Shown here: positions 25,091 through 33,895 of the stretch, piece by piece
Numbering within the stretch: position 1 is the stretch's first letter
Layout of the letters: each line of letters opens with the position of its first letter
Assembly: GCF_005280585.1 (NCBI RefSeq)
Contig: NZ_SZVO01000007.1
Span: 310,001-374,000, forward strand
Direction of reading: 5' to 3'
DNA: 64,000 nt
Origin: Dyadobacter frigoris
GTDB taxonomy: Bacteria; Bacteroidota; Bacteroidia; Cytophagales; Spirosomataceae
Program-made: the position numbers and the translations under genes
The notes under the pieces: generated by a model
What the model was told of the DNA's origin: nothing
What the model saw: only the letters and a program-made list of their open reading frames with translations
The model's database searches: none

Positions 25091-27844
25091 TTATTCCTTG
25101 GTCACCACATTATCCAGGTTTAACATCACATTGGCAGAAATAGTCAGCGCGGCCAGTTCCGGCGATTTCCTTTCTTTTCCATACACAAGAATACTGTCCA
25201 CATCGGATGGCCTGGCCCGGTATGTTTTCAAAGCGTCACCATATATTTTTACCAAAACCTGCAAACTTTTATCGTTGATTGGCTGGAAAGTCAAAAGTCT
25301 GTAACCCTCCCGTAATTGCTGTTCAGGCGTTTTTCCTCGTTTCTGCATCGTTGTCGCCAGTTTTTCGGCAGCTTCCAGATAAACAGGATCGTTCAACGTT
25401 ACCAGAGCCTGTAAAGGTGTATTGGTCAGAATTCTTCTCGACTGGCAAAACTCACGGCTTGGCGCATCAAAAGTGGTCATGGAAGGATAGGGCGCCGTAC
25501 GTTTCCAATAAGTGTAAACCGCTCTCCGGTATTTATCTTCTCCTTCGCTTACTTTCCAGCTTTCGCCGCTATATGGCGATAACCAGATTCCTTCCGGCTG
25601 CGGTGGCATCACACTTGGACCATACATTTTTTTGGAAAGCAAACCGCAAGCAGCCATCGCCTGATCACGAACCTGTTCTGCGCTAAGTCGTACTCTTGGA
25701 CCTCTTGAAATAAATCGGTTATATGGATCCTGCTCTTGTCTGGCTTTATCTGATTTTGAACTTTGCTGATAAGTAGCCGACATGACCATTGTTTTCAGGA
25801 GTTTTTTAACGCTCCAATGATCATCTTCCATAAAGTTTACCGCGAGCCAATCCAGCAGTTCGGGATGAGAAGGTTCGGCTCCCTGCGAGCCGAAATCCTC
25901 AACCGTTTCCACAATTCCTCTCCCAAATAACTGCTCCCAAAAACGGTTTACAATGACTCTTGAAGTTAATGCGTTATCTCGGCTAACCATCCATTTTGCC
26001 AGTCCAAGCCGATTTTTTGGATAATCCTTTGGCATCGGTGCCAATAATTTAGGAACATCCGGTTTTACCTCAGCGCCTTTTACCGACCAGTTTCCTCTGA
26101 CAAAAACATTGGTTTTTCTGGCAAAATCTCCCGTTCCTTCCCAAACCACAGGCATACTTTCCGTTGACTTGGTTAGAATTGTAGAATAATCTTTCAGGAT
26201 TTCCGGATATTCCGGTTCACCGGATCCGGGCAAAGCTTCCTGAAATGCAAGCCAGGTAATCCGCACCCATTCTGTTGGATTTTTGGTGCTTTTTAGCGTT
26301 AAAAAAATATCGTGTTTCCCGGAAATTTTCGGGATTGGTGTTACCAAAACGGTATCTCTGGTTGGAACATTCACTGTGGAAATAACCTGTCCGTCAATTT
26401 TATCTAAATGGAAAGTCATCACCGCATTTTCTGCTTTGGTAGAAATATTCAACACCAGATTTCCAGCATCAGTCAGGTTGACGTTTGGAATTTTTGCATT
26501 TCCCTTATCCTTCACACCATAATAAGAAATCAGCAGAACCGTTGATTCATCACCTTTGACGATACTATGCGCATTGATTTTCGGCTCCATCACACGCATA
26601 AACTGCGTGAATTTTTGCGTCTCTTTGGGATTATGTTTATTGATCCAGGACTTCACTTTTTCAACCCTTGCCGAATCATCGCCTTTGTAAAAACGAAGTT
26701 TCGGCCATTCATCCCATACATCTTCATCGCGGGAATTGTTAAAAAACGCCATGTATTTGTAATAATCTTCATGAGGAATCGGGTCATAAGGATGGCTGTG
26801 ACATTGTATACAGGCGAAAGTTGTTCCCTGCCAAACTTCCCAGGTTGTGTTAACACGGTCAATTTGAGCGGCTACCCGGAATTCTTCATCGTCTGTTCCT
26901 CCTTCGTTATTGATCATTGTATTTCGGTGAAAAGCCGTGGCGATCATATTTTCATCCGACGGCATTCCCGTTTTCTTTTCCGGCATCAAATCACCGGCCA
27001 ATTGTTCAATCGTGAACTGATCAAAAGGTTTATCCGCGTTGAAAGATTTCACTACATAATCCCGGTAACGCCAGATATTTCTTCCGCCATCACTTTCGTA
27101 GCCTTTCGTGTCTGCATAACGTGCAAGATCCATCCACATGGAAGTCCAGCGTTCACCATAGGATGGTGATTTTAAAAGCCGGTCCACTACTTTTTCATAA
27201 GCTTCGGCAGAGTTATCCTTTTCAAAATCAGCAACTTCTTTTTCAGTAGGAGGCAGGCCGGTTAAATCCAGACTCACGCGGCGAATTAAAGTCGCTTTGT
27301 CGGCTTCGGGAGAAGGTGAAAGTTTTTCTTGTTTTAATTTTTGAAGGACAAATTCATCGATTTCGTTTTTAGGCCAATTGGCATTTCCGGTATTAATCAA
27401 TCCGAAAAAATTCCAAAGGTTTTTATTGGCAGGTACCTCCGGTTTTTCAATCCTTTTATAGGCCCAATGCGTTTCCCATTTTGCACCCTGATTAATCCAT
27501 TTTTTCAGGATTTTGATATCCTCTTCCTTCAAATGTGCACCACCTTTTGGCATTCTTTCGTCCGGATCTTCCGATAGAATTCTGCGTATCATTTCGCTGG
27601 CATCGGCATCACCGCGCACCACAGGAATTTTACCTGATTTCCCGGGTTCCAGCATTTCATGTTCAAACAAAAAACTTACGTCACCCGCCTGCTTCACACC
27701 GCCATGGCAACCCATGCAGTTTTTGTTCAATATTGGTTTAACTTCTTCATTATAATCAACCTTATGGTCGAAAAATCCCGACCAGGAAAAGGATGATAAT
27801 AAAACCACCGCCACCCCCAAACCAATAAACTGCCACTTTTTCAT
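25091..27844 (-). CDS. PSCyt1-DUF1549-DUF1553 protein
   Basis: A 917-residue exported protein with a signal anchor (residues 4-22), a planctomycete-type cytochrome c domain with haem motif C43-M-G-C46-H47, a DUF1549 domain (about 165-380; EIDEFVLQKLKQEKLSPSPEADKATLIRRV region), a carbohydrate-binding-like middle and a DUF1553 domain (about 620-880; LGLAKWMVSRDNALTSRVIVNRFW). The set is typical of Planctomycetes and some Bacteroidota and is linked with polysaccharide use, although the reaction is unknown. It is adjacent to DUF1501 and downstream of the GH95-like gene. Confidence 0.93.
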   Translation of the reverse strand: MKKWQFIGLGVAVVLLSSFSWSGFFDHKVDYNEEVKPILNKNCMGCHGGVKQAGDVSFLFEHEMLEPGKSGKIPVVRGDADASEMIRRILSEDPDERMPKGGAHLKEEDIKILKKWINQGAKWETHWAYKRIEKPEVPANKNLWNFFGLINTGNANWPKNEIDEFVLQKLKQEKLSPSPEADKATLIRRVSLDLTGLPPTEKEVADFEKDNSAEAYEKVVDRLLKSPSYGERWTSMWMDLARYADTKGYESDGGRNIWRYRDYVVKSFNADKPFDQFTIEQLAGDLMPEKKTGMPSDENMIATAFHRNTMINNEGGTDDEEFRVAAQIDRVNTTWEVWQGTTFACIQCHSHPYDPIPHEDYYKYMAFFNNSRDEDVWDEWPKLRFYKGDDSARVEKVKSWINKHNPKETQKFTQFMRVMEPKINAHSIVKGDESTVLLISYYGVKDKGNAKIPNVNLTDAGNLVLNISTKAENAVMTFHLDKIDGQVISTVNVPTRDTVLVTPIPKISGKHDIFLTLKSTKNPTEWVRITWLAFQEALPGSGEPEYPEILKDYSTILTKSTESMPVVWEGTGDFARKTNVFVRGNWSVKGAEVKPDVPKLLAPMPKDYPKNRLGLAKWMVSRDNALTSRVIVNRFWEQLFGRGIVETVEDFGSQGAEPSHPELLDWLAVNFMEDDHWSVKKLLKTMVMSATYQQSSKSDKARQEQDPYNRFISRGPRVRLSAEQVRDQAMAACGLLSKKMYGPSVMPPQPEGIWLSPYSGESWKVSEGEDKYRRAVYTYWKRTAPYPSMTTFDAPSREFCQSRRILTNTPLQALVTLNDPVYLEAAEKLATTMQKRGKTPEQQLREGYRLLTFQPINDKSLQVLVKIYGDALKTYRARPSDVDSILVYGKERKSPELAALTISANVMLNLDNVVTKE

Positions 27845-28002
27845 TGTCAGGAACTGAATTTAACTTGACTTACTGATCATTTAAAAGAACCCGTATTTAT
27901 AAAAATACTTCCTTTCCTTTAAATTTCGCCATTTTTTATTTCAATAGCTTATTTCCCGTATTCAATATGCATTTAGCAAAATAAAATATGGTTTTGATTG
28001 AT

Positions 28003-30291
28003 TCAATTAACTACTTTCAACACAACGCTCCCACCAGCTTTACATTTCAATTCGATAAAGCCATCTTCCGGAACACTGGCACTTACAGCTTTGGCTGATA
28101 AAACCTGATATTTTTTAAAAGGTAATTTCAATGTAGCAACTCCTTCCTTTTCAGCTTCTATTTTAATTTCTGTGACTTGACCGTTTTCTTTTTTGGCACT
28201 AACAAGGAAAGCACCTTCCGCCCTGAGTTTTTCAAAAGCAATATCCTTCCATAATTCCGGAACGGCTGGCATAATCTCAATAAATCCGGCATAACTTTGA
28301 AGCAGCATTTCCTGCAAACCGGCAGCAAAAGCGAAATTGCCTTCTAACGTAAAGGGCCTATAAGTAAATTTTGACAAACCTGATTTCGTCTGATCGCCAT
28401 TGACATGAAAACTGTTTGGCAATACAAAGGCTTTGGCAAAAATGGACAGATCTTTCGCTGCGCCTTCACCATCTTTTGCGCGTGCTTTCATGTTAGCAAG
28501 CCACGCATAGGAATATCCGCACCACCAGTCAGGGCCCACTTTATCCAGTAATGCAATCGTGTTTTTTATAATTGCCTGTGATTTTTCGCCGTCTTCCCAT
28601 TTAATTAAACCCAACGGATGAATGGCCATCATATGCGAAAAATGCCGGTGTGATTCCTGATAGGGCAAATTGGGTGCAAACATTAATTCCTCGTTTTCCG
28701 TAATCGCATAATCTCCAAACTCAGAAAGTATGTCTTTCCAATGATCAGATTCGGCTACTAAACCCAATTCCAAAGCAAGTTCAGCTCCGGCTCCGAAAGA
28801 AAATTTCATTAGTGCCAGATCGTAATTTGTATTCTGTGGAAACCAGGCTTCCAGACTGTTATCCTTTATTTCCGGACTTGAACTGATCGGTAGTTTCCGC
28901 TGACCATTTTCGTCTTTTACCGTTATCTTTTCAAGAAAAGTACAAACTTCTTTCACCCACGGATAAGCGCGGTTTTTCAGAAAATTTGTATCCATGCTGT
29001 ACCGCCACTGCAAATAGTAATGATGAGCCAGCCAGGACGAAACCGTCGGCGAAAGTGAATATTGAATCCAGCCACCCATTTCCGTTCCATCCAACGTGGT
29101 TACGCCGGGAACAGCCAGTCCATCGACGCCAAAATACATTTTGGTATAACGTTTGTAATTAGCCAGATTTTCATCCAGATGGTCAAAATAGCCTAATCCT
29201 TCTTCCAGATGGTTTCCACTGTAACTTGGCCAGTAACTTAGCTGGGTGTTCAAATCATGATGAAAATCGCCTTTCCATGGCGGGATCCTTCCGTTATCTG
29301 CCGTCCAGACTGCCTGCAAAGAAATGGGAGGAGCGCCTCGGCGGGCAGCTGAGCCGAATTTATATTGTTCGAGATACCATTCTTTTTCAATAACAGGGTC
29401 GGGGACATGGATCGCTGATTGGTTCCAGAATTTTTTCCACCAGTTTGCATGACTTAAAAAGTCCTTTTCAAATCCATGCAAAATAGTTGTCTTGACAAAT
29501 GAATAGGAGACGGGGTTCAGCTTTTTATCAGGGTATTGTGACGAAATACTCCATACCCCTTCAATTATTCCTATTCCAATTTTTTTCCACTGAACCGTTA
29601 TCTCATACGTAAATCCGCCCCAGCCTACCTGTTTGTAAGTAATGCTGTTTCCCTGCCGATTTACCGTTCCCTGTTTATAGCCCAATCTGGCCAGATCATC
29701 TCCTACCAGAGAATTAACCTCACCGCCCGATAATTTTCCATGATATTTTGGAGCGATTAACTGCGGGATAATATCGGTTTTAACGTTTTCAAACTTAAAC
29801 CAACCTACGGGCTCTGTCGCATGAACAAAGGTTTTCAATGTCATTCCGCCTTCCCATTGCACTTCACATAAAGCTTTGTCCAATGAAAGATGAACGGATT
29901 TCACTTTATCTTTCCCTGCAAAGTCGAATTCCAATGCGCCTGCAGGGATTTTCGATGGAGCTGGTTCTTTATTGTAGGGTGCGTCAAAATATTGTTGTAC
30001 TGGTTTGTAATCTTTCTTTTCAACTTGTTGCTGCACCCATTTGTAGCTGAATTCTTTTCGATGTAAACCAGCCATGGGACGCATATCCCAGATGTCGGCC
30101 CGGTCGAGGGAAAAACGTAATTTGTTGCCATTATTCCAGACCAACGCACCGATGGTTCCATTTCCCAGTGGAATTGCTTCATCCCAAACGGTTGCCAAAG
30201 AATCAAATTGAAGGTCGTGTTTTGTAGTCGGCTGCGCGTAGGCGTTTATCGCAGTCAGAATAAAAAAGAGTGAGCAGAAAATTTTACACAT
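28003..30291 (-). CDS. GH95-like glycoside hydrolase
   Basis: From ATG 30291 the 762-residue product begins with a Sec signal peptide (MCKIFCSLFFILTAINAYAQ). LQFDSLATVWDEAIPLGNGTIGALVW with LDRADIWDMRP is the N-terminal signature of glycoside hydrolase family 95 and its relatives. Those enzymes include alpha-L-fucosidases and alpha-L-galactosidases, and some relatives act on rhamnose-containing glycans. The catalytic barrel contains HHDLNTQLSYWPSYSGN and EMGGWIQYSLSPTVSSWLAHHYY. It is the first gene of the minus-strand cluster and probably periplasmic. The specificity is an inference from rhaM next door. Confidence 0.85.
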   Translation of the reverse strand: MCKIFCSLFFILTAINAYAQPTTKHDLQFDSLATVWDEAIPLGNGTIGALVWNNGNKLRFSLDRADIWDMRPMAGLHRKEFSYKWVQQQVEKKDYKPVQQYFDAPYNKEPAPSKIPAGALEFDFAGKDKVKSVHLSLDKALCEVQWEGGMTLKTFVHATEPVGWFKFENVKTDIIPQLIAPKYHGKLSGGEVNSLVGDDLARLGYKQGTVNRQGNSITYKQVGWGGFTYEITVQWKKIGIGIIEGVWSISSQYPDKKLNPVSYSFVKTTILHGFEKDFLSHANWWKKFWNQSAIHVPDPVIEKEWYLEQYKFGSAARRGAPPISLQAVWTADNGRIPPWKGDFHHDLNTQLSYWPSYSGNHLEEGLGYFDHLDENLANYKRYTKMYFGVDGLAVPGVTTLDGTEMGGWIQYSLSPTVSSWLAHHYYLQWRYSMDTNFLKNRAYPWVKEVCTFLEKITVKDENGQRKLPISSSPEIKDNSLEAWFPQNTNYDLALMKFSFGAGAELALELGLVAESDHWKDILSEFGDYAITENEELMFAPNLPYQESHRHFSHMMAIHPLGLIKWEDGEKSQAIIKNTIALLDKVGPDWWCGYSYAWLANMKARAKDGEGAAKDLSIFAKAFVLPNSFHVNGDQTKSGLSKFTYRPFTLEGNFAFAAGLQEMLLQSYAGFIEIMPAVPELWKDIAFEKLRAEGAFLVSAKKENGQVTEIKIEAEKEGVATLKLPFKKYQVLSAKAVSASVPEDGFIELKCKAGGSVVLKVVN

Positions 30292-31345
30292 CGGTTTTAT
30301 CGGAATATATAGCAACATCAGGAGGCTCCTATGGAGCCGGGTTTTTGGAGATTAGCAAGCATTTTCTATAAACAGGAAGCCACCAAGTGGCTGGGAAATA
30401 TTCGGAATACAAACGGCATTTTTCGAATCTAAATTTTCTATTTTATTCGCCACTCAGCAATTATCCCGCTCCGATAGGAGCATCCTGTTTATAGCTCAAA
30501 TACTACGATTCGTCTTCCTGACTCCGTAAGAGTCGCCTGGAAATTTCCAGGATCCGCTTTTAGATTTTATTCATACCCTTCTTATCAATTCCAAAACATT
30601 TCAATCGTATCTTCTCACAAAAATGCATCTTCAATATTTGATTTTTCGCCGGTCAAAACAATAGTTAGGCCAAACATCACGAGGCTCCTACGGTGCCGGG
30701 TTTCGGTGATTAACAAGAATTTTCTATAAACAGGAAGCCACCAAGTGGCTGGGAAATATCTGGAAATCTCAAATACATTTTATGAATTTAACTTGTTAAT
30801 TATATTAGATATTCAGGAATTATCGCGCTCCGATAGGAGCATCCTGTTTATAGCTTAAATGTCGCTACTCGCCTTCCTGACTCCCTAGGAGTCGCCTGGA
30901 AATATCTACGGTTTGCTTTTTTAGATTTTTCCGTCCCCTTCTATTCCAAAGTATTTCCATCCTATTTTCTAGCAAAAATGCACCTACAATATATTTAATT
31001 TTTCGCTGGTCAAAGAATAGTAAGACCAAACATCAGGAGGCTCCTACGGAGCCAGGATTTGTCGTGGTTAGCAGCGTTTTCTATAAACAAGAAGCCACTA
31101 AGTGGCAGGGAAATATCCGAAACTTGAAAAGCATTTCGAATCAAACATTCTATTATCGGTCATTCGGAATTATCCCGCTCCATAGGAGCATCCTGTTTAT
31201 AGCTAGCATTTACCTTAGCTGGATTCCCGACTCCGTAGGAGTCCCCTGGAAATTTCACAAACCACTAACAATAATTGAATTCCATATTTCAAAACAAAGA
31301 ATCCAGACTAATCTTAATACTCCAAAGCACCAAAACAATACTATC
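30292..31345. repeat. Three-copy tandem array of about 357 bp, made of hairpins
   Basis: No gene is seen in this gap. Three copies begin near 30316, 30675 and 31031 (spacing 359 and 356 bp), and the last ends near 31262. Each holds four hairpins in the same order: GGCTCC-TAN-GGAGCC, GCCAC-CAA-GTGGC, GCTCC-GATA-GGAGC, GACTCC-GTA-GGAGTC, with constant words such as TCTATAAACAGGAAGCC, CATCCTGTTTATAGCT and CGCCTGGAAAT around them. Copies carry occasional base changes, some of which break a stem (the second copy has CGGTGCC). Similar blocks recur at 36525 and 53694. Confidence 0.85.
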
Positions 31346-31702
31346 TCACGAAAATGCGTCCTCAATATGTTTAATATTTATCCCTCCACTGGAAAGAATT
31401 AAAATGGAGACGATATCGAACCTGATATCAAAATGCCAGTCTTTGGCATAAATGTAATTTTCTGCCGCTTTCATGATCAGTTTCGCCTTGGTATAATTCA
31501 CAAATTCCTCAGGCATTCCGAAGCCTGTCCCGCTTCGGGTTTTGACTTCTACAAAAATCAAGGTTTTATTTTTCTTGACAATCAGGTCAATTTCCGCGTG
31601 TTTGTGGCGGTAATTTTTTTCAATAATTTCATACCCTTTTCCTTCCAAAAAGGTTGTTGCCTGAGTTTCACCCCAGCTTCCGGTCGTGTTGTGTATAGCC
31701 AT
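31346..31702 (-). CDS. yraN: YraN/UPF0102 family endonuclease-like protein
   Basis: A 118-residue protein of the UPF0102 family with a restriction-endonuclease-like fold. It starts GSWGETQATTFLEGKGYEI and has the core EIDLIVKKNKTLIFVEVKTR, where D and E-x-K form the putative metal site. The family's cellular function is unsettled; Holliday-junction-related roles have been suggested. It is a single minus-strand gene reading toward the hairpin array. The start ATG at 31702 is the family's usual one. Confidence 0.9.
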   Translation of the reverse strand: MAIHNTTGSWGETQATTFLEGKGYEIIEKNYRHKHAEIDLIVKKNKTLIFVEVKTRSGTGFGMPEEFVNYTKAKLIMKAAENYIYAKDWHFDIRFDIVSILILSSGGINIKHIEDAFS

Positions 31703-31894
31703 TCGAACATTTTTAGTACAAAATAGTGTTATTCATTAGTAAGTAAAAGAAATCTCAAATCGATTATGCGTTTTAATCGATCTTCGATTAAACTGTCCAT
31801 TATTAATACTTGATTTACCACAGCCGAAAAGGCATAATTTGTTTAAAACCATTTGATTTGATATTTTCCGTTGTTAAATCGATTTCCTTCAGAC

Positions 31895-32647
31895 ATGAAT
31901 ACCCTCATTAATAAACAAGTAGAATTCCAGAATCTAGGTCTGATCGATTATCAGGAAGCGTGGGATTACCAGGAAAAACTTTTTGCTGAAACGATTTCTG
32001 TTAAAACCCAAAACCGCACACTTCCTGCTGATGAGCAATTGATTACGCCAAACCGGGTAATTTTCTGTGAACATCCGCATGTTTATACCTTGGGGAAAAG
32101 TGGAAAACTGGATCATTTATTACTGAGTGAAGACGATCTGAGCCAGAACCAGGCAAAGTTTTATAAAATTAATCGCGGTGGAGATATTACGTACCACGGT
32201 CCTGGACAACTTGTAGGATATCCGATTCTTGATCTTGACAATTTTTTCACAGATATTCACAAATATATGAGGACTCTGGAAGAAGCGATTATTCTTACCT
32301 TGGCCGATTACAATATCAGTGCGGGAAGAATCAGTGGATTAACGGGAGTCTGGATCGATTTTGTTGATCAAAGAAATCCAAGAAAGATCTGTGCAATGGG
32401 CGTAAAAGCCAGCCGTTGGGTTACAATGCACGGATTTGCTTTGAATGTAAATACGGATCTGACTTACTTTGGAAACATTGTTCCGTGCGGGATTGAAGAC
32501 AAGGCCGTTACATCGATTTCCCAGGAACTTGGGCACGAAGTTGATTTTGATGAAGTTTCGTCACAGTTAAAAAATCATTTAGGTCGTCTTTTTGAAATGA
32601 TCTGGACAAATCCATATTATTCGAAAACAGATATTTTAGAAAATTAA
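31895..32647 (+). CDS. lipB: Octanoyltransferase (lipoate biosynthesis)
   Basis: LipB moves octanoyl from acyl carrier protein to lipoyl domains such as those of pyruvate dehydrogenase and the glycine cleavage system. From ATG 31895 there are 250 residues. The motifs are RGGDITYHGPGQLVGYPI (about 97-114), MGVKASRWVTMHGFALNV with the catalytic lysine, and IVPCGIEDKAVTSISQELG with the nucleophilic cysteine. The alternative TTG at 31871 adds eight residues. The gene begins a plus-strand run with the small unknown gene, exonuclease and rnr. Confidence 0.95.
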   Translation: MNTLINKQVEFQNLGLIDYQEAWDYQEKLFAETISVKTQNRTLPADEQLITPNRVIFCEHPHVYTLGKSGKLDHLLLSEDDLSQNQAKFYKINRGGDITYHGPGQLVGYPILDLDNFFTDIHKYMRTLEEAIILTLADYNISAGRISGLTGVWIDFVDQRNPRKICAMGVKASRWVTMHGFALNVNTDLTYFGNIVPCGIEDKAVTSISQELGHEVDFDEVSSQLKNHLGRLFEMIWTNPYYSKTDILEN

Positions 32648-32662
32648 GCATAAAGGAAAAGA

Positions 32663-33076
32663 ATGAAGAAGGATATTATATTTCATCCGGTAGAAGGCGT
32701 TAAGGTGGCAATTATCCGCACAATCGACGAATTGAATGAGGCGCAATGGAATGTCATTGTAATTAATAGAAACGATCAGCCGATTACCGGTGTTTTTGTT
32801 ACTTCCAAGGGTTACGGAAATACGGAATCTGGTATAAACGCAGCTATCAAAACGTCGACACTACGTCATTTTTTTCCTGAAATTAGACCAGCGGATTACG
32901 TAGTTGTAGAGCCGATCATGCCGGATGTTTTTCCATTGAATAACGAATTCTGGATCAGCTATTTCCTTGGAAATCAGATTTACGATAAAAAGTTTATCTT
33001 CGTTCCTGACAGTATTGTAGAAGACAATATTATCAAAATTGAGCCGCTTGGTCTTGAAGGTGTCCTGCATGATTAA
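32663..33076 (+). CDS. Conserved protein of unknown function
   Basis: A 137-residue soluble protein with no signal or membrane segment and no motif I recognise. It has alternating strands in VKVAIIRTIDELNEAQWNVIVI and a C-terminal half rich in aromatic residues (FPLNNEFWISYFLGNQIYDKKF). It starts 15 nt after lipB and ends 21 nt before the exonuclease gene, so cotranscription with both is likely. I have a vague impression that similar short proteins follow lipB in other Cytophagales but cannot check it. Confidence 0.75.
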   Translation: MKKDIIFHPVEGVKVAIIRTIDELNEAQWNVIVINRNDQPITGVFVTSKGYGNTESGINAAIKTSTLRHFFPEIRPADYVVVEPIMPDVFPLNNEFWISYFLGNQIYDKKFIFVPDSIVEDNIIKIEPLGLEGVLHD

Positions 33077-33097
33077 AGCATAAATGAACCACACACT

Positions 33098-33832
33098 ATG
33101 ACAGATGAATTTCGCCGCAAAGCAAAAAACTTTCTCCTTCTTGACATCGAAACCGTAGCGGGTTACGCTTCGTATGATCAGCTTCCGGAGCGGATGCAAA
33201 AGCTTTGGGATAAGAAAACGATAACGCTGAGAAAGGGTGACGATACCATTTCCAATGAAGAATATTTTTACGATCGCAGTGCCATTTATGCAGAATTTGG
33301 CAAGATCGTCTGTATTGCCTTCGGTGCATTTTATTGGGATGAAAATAATGAGATGGCCTTCAAAGTCCGCAGCTTCTCCGGCGACGATGAGGTTAATCTT
33401 TTGCTTGAATTTAAAGCACTGATAGAAAAATATCCAGCAGAACAACTCATTCTCTGTGCCCACAACGGCAGAGAATTTGACTTCCCGTTTCTTTGCCGCC
33501 GTATGCTTATTTTGGGCATTGAAATTCCAAAAGCATTACAGATTACCGGTAAAAAGCCCTGGGAAATCCTGCATCAGGATACAATGGATCTCTGGAAATT
33601 CGGTGATTACAAGAGTTATACTTCCCTGGATTTGCTGGCCGCGGTTTTTGATATACCCGGCAGCAAAAATGAAATGAGCGGCGATCAGGTAACGCGCGTT
33701 TATTACGAGGAGAACGATCTCGCTAAAATTTGCCGATATTGCAGAGAAGACGTGGTCGTACTGGCGCAATTATATTTGAAAATGAATAGTTTTCAGCCCG
33801 TGCGAGCCGCTAATATTACAAGAGTGGAATAA
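33098..33832 (+). CDS. DEDD 3'-5' exonuclease (PolB-exonuclease-like)
   Basis: A 244-residue single-domain exonuclease. The acidic motifs are visible in order: Exo I FLLLDIETVAG (residues 7-17), Exo II HNGREFDFPFLCRR (about 122-135), and Exo III YCREDVVVLAQLY (about 215-227), consistent with a DEDDy-type active site. The predicted PolB-like exonuclease family (DNA_pol_B_exo2) is the best match. No polymerase domain is attached. It may trim DNA or RNA ends. It lies 63 nt before rnr, another 3'-5' exonuclease. Confidence 0.85.
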   Translation: MTDEFRRKAKNFLLLDIETVAGYASYDQLPERMQKLWDKKTITLRKGDDTISNEEYFYDRSAIYAEFGKIVCIAFGAFYWDENNEMAFKVRSFSGDDEVNLLLEFKALIEKYPAEQLILCAHNGREFDFPFLCRRMLILGIEIPKALQITGKKPWEILHQDTMDLWKFGDYKSYTSLDLLAAVFDIPGSKNEMSGDQVTRVYYEENDLAKICRYCREDVVVLAQLYLKMNSFQPVRAANITRVE

Positions 33833-33895
33833 ATTGATTAGTTTAACAAGACAATTATTCCACCTTCCTTAATCAACAATTACTCATAAAACTTC

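Noticed and set aside
31064..31402. Open frame of 112 codons at the end of the hairpin array
   Set aside because: It runs through the third tandem repeat and into the yraN end; the composition follows the repeat, not a protein.
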